Numbered from the stretch's first letter, positions 53,586 to 62,260 are shown. The stretch is 64,000 bases of DNA from Bradyrhizobium sp. cir1 (GCF_014198245.1 NZ_JACIHE010000012.1:124001-188000); one strand, 5' to 3'. The notes: generated by a model from the letters alone, not told the origin. Made by a program: numbers and translations.

Positions 53586-54935
53586 TCAGTGATTGACACT
53601 ACGCAACACGTTGTCGACGGCGGCGCCGAGCTTGTCGACGATCAGGTCGATCTCGTCGGCGGAAGCGATATAGGGCGGCGCCAGCAGCACGTGGTCGCCG
53701 CGAACGCCATCCACGGTGCCGCCACCGGGATAGCAGCCGAGCCCGCCAGCGAAGGCTTCGGCCTTGATCTTCTGGTGCAGCTTGAGCGCGGGATCGAACG
53801 AGGCGCGCGTCGCGCGATCGGCGACCAGCTCGATCGCCCAGAACAGGCCGCGGCCCCTGATGTCGCCGACATGGCGGTGATTGCCGAAACGCTCGGTCAG
53901 GCGCTGCTCGAGCTGCCGGCCGCGCTCCTTGACCTGGCCAAGCAGGCCGTCCTCGCGGATGACGTTCTGCACCGCGAGCGCCGCCGCGCAGGCGAGGGGA
54001 TGCGCAAGATAGGTATGGCCGTGCTGGAATGCGCCCGAGCCCGCGCGGATGGTGTCGATGATCTTCCCGCTCGCAAGCATCGCGCCGATTGGCTGGTAGC
54101 CCCCGCCGAGACCTTTTGCGATCGCCTGGATATCGGGCGCAATGCCCTCCTGCTCCCAGGCGTGCGTCGTGCCGGTGCGGCCCATGCCGCACATGACCTC
54201 GTCGAGGATCAGCAGCGCGCCGTGCCGGTCGCAGATCTCGCGCATCGCCTTGAAGTAACCGTCCGGTGCCGTCACCGCGCCGGCGGTGGCGCCGACGACG
54301 GGCTCGGCGAGGAACGCCGCCACGGTATCAGGGCCAAGCCGCTGAAACTCGGCTTCGAGCTCCGCGGCCAGGCGTGCCACGAACTGTGCGTCGGATTCCT
54401 CCTCGCGCTTCTCGTGATAGGCAAAGGCCGGCGTGACGTGGCTGAATGCTCCGGAAAGCAGCGGTGCATAGGGCGCGCGGCGCCAGGCATTGCCGCCGGC
54501 GGCGAGCGCGCCGAGCGTATTGCCGTGATAGCTCTGCCGCCGCGCGATGAAATGCTGCCGCTGCGGCTCGCCGCGCTCGATGAAATATTGCCGCGCCAGC
54601 TTGATGCTGGCTTCGATCGCCTCCGATCCGCCGCTGACGAAATAGGCGTAGGCGAGACCGCCGGGCTCATGCCCGACCAGCCTGTCGGCCAGCGCTTCGG
54701 CGGGCTCGGAGGAGAAGAAGGCGGTGTGGGCATAGGCCAGCGTCGAGGCCTGTTTCATCATCGCCGCGATCACGCGCGGATGCTGATGGCCGAGGCAAGA
54801 GACCGCCGCCCCGCCGGAGGCGTCGATGATGCGGCGCCCGTCCTCGGCAAACAGATAGACGCCTTCGCCGCCGATCGCCTTGGGCGGCGTTTCGCGTAGC
54901 GAGCGATGCAGCACGCGGCTGGTGCGAGTGCTCAT
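53586..54935 (-). CDS. Class III aminotransferase (PLP-dependent)
   Basis: A 449-residue aminotransferase with ASGGAAVSCLGHQHPRV, FVSGGSEAIEASIKLARQYF, HGALLILDEVMCGMGRTG and the PLP Lys in AIAKGLGGGYQPIGAML. Such enzymes use omega-amines, beta-alanine or similar amino donors. It lies 12 bases before the binding-protein gene and 3 bases after the RpiR regulator, so it probably acts on the imported compound. Confidence 0.92.
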   Translation of the reverse strand: MSTRTSRVLHRSLRETPPKAIGGEGVYLFAEDGRRIIDASGGAAVSCLGHQHPRVIAAMMKQASTLAYAHTAFFSSEPAEALADRLVGHEPGGLAYAYFVSGGSEAIEASIKLARQYFIERGEPQRQHFIARRQSYHGNTLGALAAGGNAWRRAPYAPLLSGAFSHVTPAFAYHEKREEESDAQFVARLAAELEAEFQRLGPDTVAAFLAEPVVGATAGAVTAPDGYFKAMREICDRHGALLILDEVMCGMGRTGTTHAWEQEGIAPDIQAIAKGLGGGYQPIGAMLASGKIIDTIRAGSGAFQHGHTYLAHPLACAAALAVQNVIREDGLLGQVKERGRQLEQRLTERFGNHRHVGDIRGRGLFWAIELVADRATRASFDPALKLHQKIKAEAFAGGLGCYPGGGTVDGVRGDHVLLAPPYIASADEIDLIVDKLGAAVDNVLRSVNH

Positions 54936-54938
54936 GGA

Positions 54939-55811
54939 TCAACCTTTCTCCGAGACGTAGGTGGAGGCAGCAGTGAGCCGCGCCTCGGTATTTTCCAGGC
55001 GCTTTTTCGCGGCGACGCCGCCGAGCGAGAACGTGACCGCCGCGAGCGACTGCGCGATTGCGATCGCGCCCGTGAGACTGGGGAAAAAGCCGGGCGACGA
55101 CGCCGCTTCGAACAGCAGCACATGGTCGGCGCCCTCGGCCATCGGCGCCGAAAGGCTGTCCGAGATCGCGATCAGCGTAGCTCCGGCGCGATGAGCGGCC
55201 TGCGCGACGCGGACGCTCGCATGCGTGTACGGCAGGAAGCCCACGACGATGACGGCTTCGTCATGACGGAACGCGCCGAGATCGAGATCGTCGGGACCGG
55301 ATGCGCCGACGAGTTGCACCTGCTCGGGGCGGAACAGCCGCAGCTCGTAGTTCAAGAGTTCCGCGACGCTGCGGCAGCTGCGATAGCCCGCGATCCAGAT
55401 CCGCTTCGCATCGTGCAGCGCGCGGGCCGCTTCCGCAATGGGTTGTGCCGGAATGCGCGGAAGGCCGGCGGCCTCGGCCTCGAGCTTGTCGATGACGAGC
55501 GCGACATCGGCATTGGGGCCATGACGGCGGCTCCTGGCGCGGCCGGAGAAGGGCGAGGTCTGCGACGGTCGTCGCGCTTCCGTCAGTGCGGCGCGCAGCT
55601 CGTCCCAGCCGGAATAGCCGATCGCCTTGGCGAGCCGCGTGAATGCGGCGGGATCGGCGCCGGCTTCCGCGGCGAGATCGCGCATCGAACGGGTGGTGGC
55701 GTCGTAATCATTGGCCGCGACGAAGCGTCCGACCTCCTGCAGCCGCATCGGCAGCGATGGCAATGCAATGCGCAGTTCACTCAGGGGTGAGGATTTTGCA
55801 GGCTCGGCCAT
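54939..55811 (-). CDS. MurR/RpiR family transcriptional regulator
   Basis: A 290-residue regulator with an N-terminal RpiR helix-turn-helix (about 15-90: TTRSMRDLAAEAGADPAAFTRLAKAIGYSGWDELR) and a C-terminal SIS domain (about 120-270: RIWIAGYRSCRSVAELLNYEL, FLPYTHASVRVAQAA). The ATG of MAEPAKSS is used; the longer frame has no support. It is divergent from the permease genes, with a 7-bp inverted repeat between. Confidence 0.92.
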   Translation of the reverse strand: MAEPAKSSPLSELRIALPSLPMRLQEVGRFVAANDYDATTRSMRDLAAEAGADPAAFTRLAKAIGYSGWDELRAALTEARRPSQTSPFSGRARSRRHGPNADVALVIDKLEAEAAGLPRIPAQPIAEAARALHDAKRIWIAGYRSCRSVAELLNYELRLFRPEQVQLVGASGPDDLDLGAFRHDEAVIVVGFLPYTHASVRVAQAAHRAGATLIAISDSLSAPMAEGADHVLLFEAASSPGFFPSLTGAIAIAQSLAAVTFSLGGVAAKKRLENTEARLTAASTYVSEKG

Positions 55812-55819
55812 GAAACATT

Positions 55820-55848
55820 TGTTGCATGAATTGGAGTTTGGTGCAACA
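55820..55848. promoter_or_regulatory. Inverted repeat TGTTGCA-N15-TGCAACA in the RpiR/permease gap
   Basis: A perfect 7-bp inverted repeat (55820-55826 and 55842-55848) lies between the divergent starts of the RpiR gene and the first permease gene. A TTGACG (55850-55855) that could be a plus-strand -35 follows directly. It is the best candidate for the RpiR operator controlling both arms. Confidence 0.65.
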
Positions 55849-55898
55849 GTTGACGTGCGCCGCCGGAAATCGCTGCATTTGAGAAGGATTTTTGTGCT

Positions 55899-57083
55899 GT
55901 GACCGCCGATCATCCCAGACCACCGCCGCGCCGCCGTTTCCTTGCGTTTGGGCGCAACGAATTGAAGGGCCTGTTCTGGCAGGTCCTGGTGGTCGGGATC
56001 GCGGTTGGCGTAATCGCCTTCCTCTGGTCCAACACCGTCACCAACCTGTCGGCCCGCCGCATCACCACGGGCTTTGCCTTCCTCGGCCGCGAGGCCGGCA
56101 TGCCCATTGCCGACAGCCTGCTCGCCTACAATCCGAGGGATACCTACCTCTGGGCCTTCATCGTCGGCATCGCCAACACCCTGCGGGTCGCGGTGATCGG
56201 CATAGTTCTCGCCACCATCCTCGGCACGCTGGTCGGCATCTCCAGGCTGTCGGCCAACTGGCTGTTATCGCGGCTTGCTGCCGTCTATGTCGAAACGCTG
56301 CGCGACATCCCGCTGCTGCTCCAGCTGCTGTTCTGGTACGTGCTGATGCAGGCGCTGCCGGCGGCGCGCGCGGCATGGCGGCCCGTTGAGGGCGTGTTCC
56401 TCTCCAATCGCGGCCTGATCCTGCCGGCGATCCCGGTCGGGCCGCCGCAGCTCTGGGTGCTCGGCACGGCGGTGCTGGGCGCGGCCGCGTTCTATCTCAT
56501 CAGGCGATGGCTGATCGCGCAGCAGATGCGGGACGGCAAGCCGCGGCCGGCCTGGCCCTTCGCGGTTGGCCTCGTCCTGGCGCTGCCGACGGCAGTGTCC
56601 GTGGCGCTTGGCGTGTCCTGGACAATCGAATGGCCGCAACTGCGCGGCTTCAACTTCGTCGGAGGGCTGACGCTCGCACCCGAATATTTCGCGCTGCTGA
56701 TAGCGCTGGTGACCTACACTTCGGCCTTCATCGCCGAGATCGTGCGCAGCGGCATCCAGTCAGTGCCGCGCGGGCAGTGGGATGCCGCCAATGCGCTTGG
56801 CCTGCGCCGCAGCTTCATGCTGCGGCAGATCATCCTGCCGCAGGCGCTCCGTGTCATCGTGCCGCCGATGACAAGCCAGTATCTCAACCTGACCAAGAAC
56901 TCCTCGCTCGCGGTCGCGATCGGTTATCAGGACGTGGTCTCGGTCGCCAACACCACGCTGAACCAGACCGGGCAGGCGATCGAGGCGATCGCGCTGATCA
57001 TGGCGGTGTTCCTGACCATCAGCCTTTCCATCAGCTTCTTCATGAACTGGTACAACGCGCGCATCGCGCTGGTGGAGCGCTGA
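55899..57083 (+). CDS. Amino-acid ABC transporter permease (AapQ/BztB-like)
   Basis: A 394-residue inner-membrane permease. An N-terminal helix (WQVLVVGIAVGVIAFLWSNTV) is followed by a long hydrophilic insert and the permease domain with the coupling EAANALGLRRSFMLRQIILPQALRVIVPP-type loop. The extra N-terminal helices and about 390 residues are typical of AapQ/BztB rather than simple HisM-type permeases. The GTG follows GAGAAGGA. The sequence ends 2 bases before the next permease. Confidence 0.9.
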   Translation: MTADHPRPPPRRRFLAFGRNELKGLFWQVLVVGIAVGVIAFLWSNTVTNLSARRITTGFAFLGREAGMPIADSLLAYNPRDTYLWAFIVGIANTLRVAVIGIVLATILGTLVGISRLSANWLLSRLAAVYVETLRDIPLLLQLLFWYVLMQALPAARAAWRPVEGVFLSNRGLILPAIPVGPPQLWVLGTAVLGAAAFYLIRRWLIAQQMRDGKPRPAWPFAVGLVLALPTAVSVALGVSWTIEWPQLRGFNFVGGLTLAPEYFALLIALVTYTSAFIAEIVRSGIQSVPRGQWDAANALGLRRSFMLRQIILPQALRVIVPPMTSQYLNLTKNSSLAVAIGYQDVVSVANTTLNQTGQAIEAIALIMAVFLTISLSISFFMNWYNARIALVER

Positions 57084-57085
57084 GC

Positions 57086-58195
57086 ATGACCGCGATCACC
57101 GACATCCCCGAAGCCCCCCGTGCCGCTCGCCGACCGCAGATGGGCAATCCGGTGCTACGCTGGCTGCGCACCAATCTGTTCTCGTCGATTCCCAACGGCA
57201 TCCTCACGGTCGTGCTGCTGGCGATCCTTGCCAAGGGCATCTTCAGCTTCCTGCAATGGGGCGTGGCGAATGCAGCCTGGCTGACGCCGACGAACGATTC
57301 CAGCGCCTGCCGTGCGGTGCGCGGCCTCGGCGCCTGCTGGGCGATCATCCCCGAAAAGTACCGCTTCATCCTGTTCGGCACCTATCCGTTTGACGAGCAG
57401 TGGCGGCCGGCGCTGTCGGTCGTGCTGTTCATCGCGCTGTACTATCTCTCGACCCGCCGCGCGCTGTGGCGGCGCGAGCTGGTGTACCTCTGGATCGGGG
57501 CACTGGCGCTGATCAGCGTGCTGATGTGGGGCGGCGTGTTCGGGCTCTCATTTGTCTCGCAGGACCGCTGGGGCGGACTGCCGGTGACGCTGATCCTGGC
57601 GACATTTGGACTGGCCTTCGGCTTTCCGCTCGGCATCCTGGTGGCGCTCGGTCGGCGCTCGAAGCTGCCGGCGATCCGCTCGCTCAGCGTGCTCTATGTC
57701 GAGCTGATCCGCGGCGTGCCGCTGGTGAGCCTGTTGTTCATGGCGAGCGTGATGTTTCCACTGTTCATGCCCGCCGGCTTCAACATCGACAAGCTGCTGC
57801 GCGCACAGATCGCGATCATCCTGTTCGCGGGTGCCTATCTTGCCGAAGTCATCCGTGGCGGTCTCCAGGCAGTGCCGCGCGGACAGTATGAAGCGGCGGA
57901 TGCGCTGGGATTGTCCTATTGGCGCAAGCATCGGCTGATCGTCCTGCCGCAGGCGATCCGCCACGTCATCCCGCCGCTGGTCAACACCTTCATCGCCTTT
58001 TTCAAGGACACTAGTCTCGTCCTCATCATCGGCATCTTCGACCTGCTCACGACAGCCAAGACAGCGATCATCGATCCCGCCTGGCAGCAGTTTTCGGTCG
58101 AGGTCTACATCTTCGTGGCCGCGATCTACTTCATGTTCTGCTTCGCGATGTCGCGCTACAGCCGAAGCCTGGAGGCGCCGACAACGCCGAAGTGA
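57086..58195 (+). CDS. Amino-acid ABC transporter permease (AapM/BztC-like)
   Basis: A 369-residue permease, the partner of the previous one. The N-terminal segment is followed by a region holding CRAVRGLGACWAIIPEKYRFILFGTYP (typical of AapM) and the coupling loop YEAADALGLSYWRKHRLIVLPQAIRHVIPP. The ATG lies 2 bases after the upstream stop. No ATP-binding gene follows, although aapP normally does. Confidence 0.92.
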   Translation: MTAITDIPEAPRAARRPQMGNPVLRWLRTNLFSSIPNGILTVVLLAILAKGIFSFLQWGVANAAWLTPTNDSSACRAVRGLGACWAIIPEKYRFILFGTYPFDEQWRPALSVVLFIALYYLSTRRALWRRELVYLWIGALALISVLMWGGVFGLSFVSQDRWGGLPVTLILATFGLAFGFPLGILVALGRRSKLPAIRSLSVLYVELIRGVPLVSLLFMASVMFPLFMPAGFNIDKLLRAQIAIILFAGAYLAEVIRGGLQAVPRGQYEAADALGLSYWRKHRLIVLPQAIRHVIPPLVNTFIAFFKDTSLVLIIGIFDLLTTAKTAIIDPAWQQFSVEVYIFVAAIYFMFCFAMSRYSRSLEAPTTPK

Positions 58196-58226
58196 GGGTT
58201 CCTCGTTTGGTGCCGCTTGTTTGCGC

Positions 58227-58256
58227 TTGCACCGATTGCCGATCTGGAGCTGTAAT
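58227..58256 (+). promoter_or_regulatory. Promoter upstream of the PHB depolymerase gene
   Basis: TTGCAC (58227-58232) and TGTAAT (58251-58256) are separated by 18 bases and lie 39 bases before the start. The element starts within 32 bases of the permease stop, so the depolymerase can be transcribed independently. Confidence 0.6.
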
Positions 58257-58295
58257 ACCAGAGGTTGCCCCTGCGGTCGATTTGGCGAGGCTGTC

Positions 58296-59732
58296 ATGCG
58301 CGTGGCCGTTTTGCGGCAATTCACCGCCGCCCTGATCTGCGTCCTGATCTTCACAACCACTCTCGGCGTGTCGTCGCGTGCCGCCGAGGGGTTACGGGGC
58401 TATCGCGCGCCGATCGGTGAGAGTTCGATTTCGGGAATTTCCTCGGGCGCGTTCATGGCCGTTCAGTTCGGCACGGCGTGGTCGTCGGTGATCAAGGGCG
58501 TTGGCGTGGTCGCAGGCGGCCCCTACTGGTGCGCGAAGGCGGACGCGCTCGACGCCGCCATCTGGTACTGGGGGCCGATCTGGCGGGCCACGGGTGCATG
58601 CATGAAAGGGCCGGCGTCGGGTCTGGATCCGAAGGATTTTACGGCAAAGGCCGACGCGAAGGCCGCAGCGGGCGAGATCGACCCTCTCAGCAATGTCGGC
58701 AGGCAGAAGATCTATCTCTTTCACGGCTACAATGACGCGGTCGTCGACAAGGCCGCGACCGATGCGGCCGCCGATTTCTATCGCCATTATCTGGGGGATG
58801 CCAATCGCGGCAACTTGTTCTATCAGGCCACGCTCGGCGCGGGCCACTCGTTCGTCGTGACGAAACAGGGCGCACCCGGGCTCAACGAATGCAAGGCCAA
58901 CGCGGAGCCCTATATCGACCAATGCGGCTATGACCAGGCCGGCGTCATCCTGCAGCATATTTACGGCCGCCTGAATCCGCCCGGTCCCGCGCAGCTTGCA
59001 GGCTCGGTGAAGAGCTTTGATCAATCGATCTATACCACGCCGCATCTGCCCGACGCGCTGAGCATGGGTGATACCGGCTATGTGTTCGTACCTCAGGATT
59101 GCGAGCAGGGCAGTCCGTGTCGTGTCCACGTCGCGCTCCACGGATGCAAGCAGGACGTCGCCGATATCGGACGCAAATTCGTGGATGAGGCCGGCTATAA
59201 TGCGTGGGCGGACACGAACCACCTGATCATTCTCTATCCGCAGACCAAGACCAGCTCATACTGGCCGAGCAATCCGCAGGCCTGTTGGGATTGGTGGAGC
59301 TACGTCGACCATCAGGATAGCTACGTGACGAAGTCCGGATCGCAAATCAAGGCGATCAAGGCCATGCTGGATGCGCTCACGGCCGGGGCCGCGGCGCCCG
59401 CCGGCGCGACCGCGCCATCGCTATCGGCACCGCAGTCGCTCACGGTGATCGATACGTCGGACAGCAGCGCTGGCCTGGCCTGGTCTTCAGTGGGCGACGT
59501 AACAACCTATCGGGTTTGGCGTGCGGGGCCAGATGGCGCGTTCCAGGCGATTGGCGACGTGACAGGAGCGAGCTTTGGGGATTCCGGCCTGGCGCCGCAA
59601 ACAACATATCGCTGGCGTGTCTCGGTCATTCTGAACGGAGCGGCGGGCCCCAGCTCCGACGATGCGACCGGCACCACGCGATCGACGCCTCCGCGCTGCG
59701 ATGATCCGGGCTCCTGCCCGATCGCCAAATAG
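58296..59732 (+). CDS. Secreted PHB depolymerase-like esterase with FnIII domain
   Basis: A 478-residue protein with a signal peptide (MRVAVLRQFTAALICVLIFTTTLGVSSRAA), a depolymerase/esterase domain (about 33-360) and a C-terminal fibronectin type III-like domain (about 370-460). The lipase box is G-I-S49-S-G, and HVALHGCKQD and LYPQTKTS are typical of extracellular PHB depolymerases. GCGAGG precedes the ATG. It would break down polyhydroxybutyrate in the periplasm or outside the cell, in contrast to the intracellular PHA synthase locus 27 kb away. Confidence 0.88.
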   Translation: MRVAVLRQFTAALICVLIFTTTLGVSSRAAEGLRGYRAPIGESSISGISSGAFMAVQFGTAWSSVIKGVGVVAGGPYWCAKADALDAAIWYWGPIWRATGACMKGPASGLDPKDFTAKADAKAAAGEIDPLSNVGRQKIYLFHGYNDAVVDKAATDAAADFYRHYLGDANRGNLFYQATLGAGHSFVVTKQGAPGLNECKANAEPYIDQCGYDQAGVILQHIYGRLNPPGPAQLAGSVKSFDQSIYTTPHLPDALSMGDTGYVFVPQDCEQGSPCRVHVALHGCKQDVADIGRKFVDEAGYNAWADTNHLIILYPQTKTSSYWPSNPQACWDWWSYVDHQDSYVTKSGSQIKAIKAMLDALTAGAAAPAGATAPSLSAPQSLTVIDTSDSSAGLAWSSVGDVTTYRVWRAGPDGAFQAIGDVTGASFGDSGLAPQTTYRWRVSVILNGAAGPSSDDATGTTRSTPPRCDDPGSCPIAK

Positions 59733-59788
59733 CGAACCGAGCAACCGTCGGGGTTACCTGAGGCGCGGAGCTTGCCGCGCCGCTCGCC

Positions 59789-61207
59789 TCACTTCTTCAC
59801 CTTCGGGTCAACAGGCGTCGTCCCGCGCAGGCCGAGAATGTCTTCCAGCACCTTCGCTCCGGCAATCACCTGCGCATCGGCGCGCGGGGCGCCGACGACC
59901 TGCACGCCGACCGGCAGGCCGGAGGCCGTGAAGCCGCAGGGCAGCGACAGCGACGGGCAGCAGGCGAGCGTGATGGCGTACACGATGCCGAGCCATTCGA
60001 TGTAGTTCTCGAACCTCTTGCCGTCGCATTCGGCGACGTAGCGGTTCTCGATCGGGAAGGGCGGCACGATCGTCGTCGGCACCAGAAGCAGGTCGTAGCT
60101 CTTGAAGAACTCGACCGCGCGGGCGGTCATGCCGACGCGCTGCGCCTCGGCGCGCGCGAGCTGCTCGACCGTCAGCTTGAGGCCTTCCTCGATGTTCCAG
60201 ATCACCTCGGGCTTGAGCAGGTCGCGCTTGGTGCGCAGCAGATTGGCCTTGGTGATCGCGAAATCGAAGGCGCGCAGCACGTGGAAGCATTCATGCGCCT
60301 CGCGCCAGTCCGGATGCGCCTCCTCGACGATGGCGCCGGCTTCCGCGAAACGTTCGGCGGCCTTGCGCGTGATCGCCTTCACCTCCGGATCGACCGGGGT
60401 GATGCCGAGATCGGGCGAGTAGGCGATGCGCTTCGGTCTCTTGCCCGCCTGGGCCGCCGACAGGAACGAGGTTGCGGGGGCCGGCAGCGATAGCGGATCG
60501 TCCGCATAGTCGCCGCTCATGGCATCCAGCAGCAGCGCGAGATCCTCGACGTTGCGCGCCATCGGGCCCACCACGCCGAGATTGCGATCGATGCCCGATT
60601 TGGGGGTATGCGCGACGCGCCCGATGCTCGGCCGCATGCCGACGACGCCGCAGAATGCCGCCGGGCTGCGCAAAGATCCGCCCATGTCGGAGCCCTGCGC
60701 GAGCCAGGCCATGCCGGTCGCAAGCGCCACCGCCGCGCCGCCGGACGAGCCTGCAGCCGATTTCGTCGTATCCCACGGATTGAGCGTCGCGCCGAACACC
60801 TCGTTGAAGGTGTTGGCGCCGGCGCCGAACTCCGGCGTGTTGGATTTGGCGTAGACCACCGCGCCGTTGGCTTCGAGGTTCTCGACCATGAGATCGGACT
60901 TCGCGGGAATGCTGTCCTTGAAGATCGGCGAGCCCTGCGTGTTCAGCACGCCCGCGACATCGGTCAGGTCCTTGATCGGCACCGGCAGGCCCGCGAGCAG
61001 TCCGCGCGCACCGGCCGGCTTCTGCATCATTGCTTTCGCATTGGTCCGCGCGCGATCGAAGCATAGTATCGGCAACGCGTTCACCCTGCCGTCGACCTCA
61101 CCGATGCGCTTCTCGAGCACATCCAGCAGCTCGAGCGGCGATACGTCGCCGGAGCGCAGCTTGTCGACGACGTTGCAGGCGGTTTCGCGGATCAGGTCTT
61201 GAGACAA
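59789..61207 (-). CDS. Amidase (amidase signature family)
   Basis: A 472-residue hydrolase of amides or related compounds. The Ser-cis-Ser-Lys triad is visible as Lys79 (PVPIKD), Ser154 (GSSGGA) and Ser178 (GSDMGGSLRSPAAFCG). The spacing is normal for the family. It lacks a signal peptide. A minus-strand run with the SDR gene upstream is interrupted by a palindromic repeat, so joint transcription is uncertain. The natural substrate cannot be inferred. Confidence 0.92.
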   Translation of the reverse strand: MSQDLIRETACNVVDKLRSGDVSPLELLDVLEKRIGEVDGRVNALPILCFDRARTNAKAMMQKPAGARGLLAGLPVPIKDLTDVAGVLNTQGSPIFKDSIPAKSDLMVENLEANGAVVYAKSNTPEFGAGANTFNEVFGATLNPWDTTKSAAGSSGGAAVALATGMAWLAQGSDMGGSLRSPAAFCGVVGMRPSIGRVAHTPKSGIDRNLGVVGPMARNVEDLALLLDAMSGDYADDPLSLPAPATSFLSAAQAGKRPKRIAYSPDLGITPVDPEVKAITRKAAERFAEAGAIVEEAHPDWREAHECFHVLRAFDFAITKANLLRTKRDLLKPEVIWNIEEGLKLTVEQLARAEAQRVGMTARAVEFFKSYDLLLVPTTIVPPFPIENRYVAECDGKRFENYIEWLGIVYAITLACCPSLSLPCGFTASGLPVGVQVVGAPRADAQVIAGAKVLEDILGLRGTTPVDPKVKK

Positions 61208-61235
61208 CTATTTTACTCCTGTGCGTATTCTAGTT

Positions 61236-61316
61236 CGTCATTGCGAGCGTAGCGAAGCAATCCAGAAATGCATCTGCGGAGACAGTCTGGATTGCTTCGC
61301 TGCGCTCGCAACGACG
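61236..61316. repeat. Dispersed palindromic repeat, copy 4
   Basis: It has the same arms as the other copies; the last bases read CAACGACG rather than CAATGACG. It lies between the SDR stop and the amidase start. Confidence 0.94.
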
Positions 61317-61325
61317 AGGATAGGG

Positions 61326-62102
61326 TTAACCCCAGCCCGCGCTGATGCCGCCGTCGACCGTGTAGATCACGCCCGAGGTATAGCCGGCGCGGTCCGACGC
61401 CAGGAACGCCATGAGATCGCCGATCTCCCGCGCATGCGCGGGGCGGCCGAGCGGCAGGCTCTTCTGGAATTCCTTGTAGCGGCTCTCGTCGCCGAACTGG
61501 TGCTTTGCGCGCGTCTTGAGCAGGGTGACGTGGCGGTCGGTGCCGACGGGGCCGGGATTGATGCCGACCACGCGGATGTTGTCGGCCAGACTTTTTCCCC
61601 CGAGCGCGCGGGTGAAAGCCATCAGCGCGGCATTGCCGGCGCTGCCGCAGATGTAGTTGGCGTCGAATTTCTCGCCGGCTGCGCCGATGTCGTTGACGAT
61701 GACGCCGCCGCCCCTGGCCTTCATCTGGGCGTAGATATGCCGCGTGAGGTTGATATAGCCGAACACCTTCAATTCCCAGGCGTGCCGCCAGGCCGCCTCG
61801 TCGATCTTGTCGATCGAGCCGCCGGGGATATCGCCGGCGTTGTTGACGAGGACGTCGATGTCGGCGGCTTCCTTCGCCAGCCTTGCGACATCCTCTTCCT
61901 TGCGCAGGTCGACAACGCTCGTCGTGGCGTCGATCTGGTGCGCGGCGCGCAAGCGGTCGGCCAGCGCCTTCAGCGCCTCGCCGCTGCGGGCGGCCAGCAG
62001 GAGATGCGCGCCTTCCTCGGCAAACGCCTCGGCAGCGGCTGCCCCGATGCCCTTGGACGCGCCGGTGATCAGGACGCGCTTGCCACGCAGATGCAGATCC
62101 AT
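61326..62102 (-). CDS. SDR family protein with a degenerate catalytic motif
   Basis: A 258-residue short-chain dehydrogenase-like protein. The cofactor motif TGASKGIG and the structural NNAG (VLVNNAGDIPGG) are normal. In the catalytic region the sequence reads VIVNDIGAAG followed by ANYICGSAGNAALMAFTRAL: alignment to the AALxxxTRAL helix puts Gly and Asn where Tyr and Lys of YxxxK should be, and the catalytic Ser is not seen. The protein may act differently or bind rather than reduce its ligand. It is divergent from the tartrate-dehydrogenase-like gene, with palindromes between. Confidence 0.88.
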   Translation of the reverse strand: MDLHLRGKRVLITGASKGIGAAAAEAFAEEGAHLLLAARSGEALKALADRLRAAHQIDATTSVVDLRKEEDVARLAKEAADIDVLVNNAGDIPGGSIDKIDEAAWRHAWELKVFGYINLTRHIYAQMKARGGGVIVNDIGAAGEKFDANYICGSAGNAALMAFTRALGGKSLADNIRVVGINPGPVGTDRHVTLLKTRAKHQFGDESRYKEFQKSLPLGRPAHAREIGDLMAFLASDRAGYTSGVIYTVDGGISAGWG

Positions 62103-62166
62103 GGGAAGTAACTCGCAGGATGGGAACTGGATGAAATCAGTAGGCGCCCGGCTGCGCCATGGTCAA

Positions 62167-62215
62167 CATTGCAGTGCAGCGTTGCACTGCCGCCGACTTT
62201 GGTCCATTGCAGTGC
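62167..62215. promoter_or_regulatory. Palindromic operator-like cluster between SDR and tartrate dehydrogenase genes
   Basis: GCAGTGCA-GCGT-TGCACTGC (62171-62190) is a perfect 8-bp inverted repeat. CATTGCAGTGC occurs twice in direct orientation (62167-62177 and 62205-62215), 38 bases apart. The arrangement suggests a regulator binding a palindrome plus an extra half-site. The core GCAGTGCA is also present at the phasin operator (31884-31891, GCAGTGCA). Confidence 0.7.
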
Positions 62216-62260
62216 GGTCAAAAAAGACGGCGGCTGCCGGACCAACCAAGGACGTTCTCG

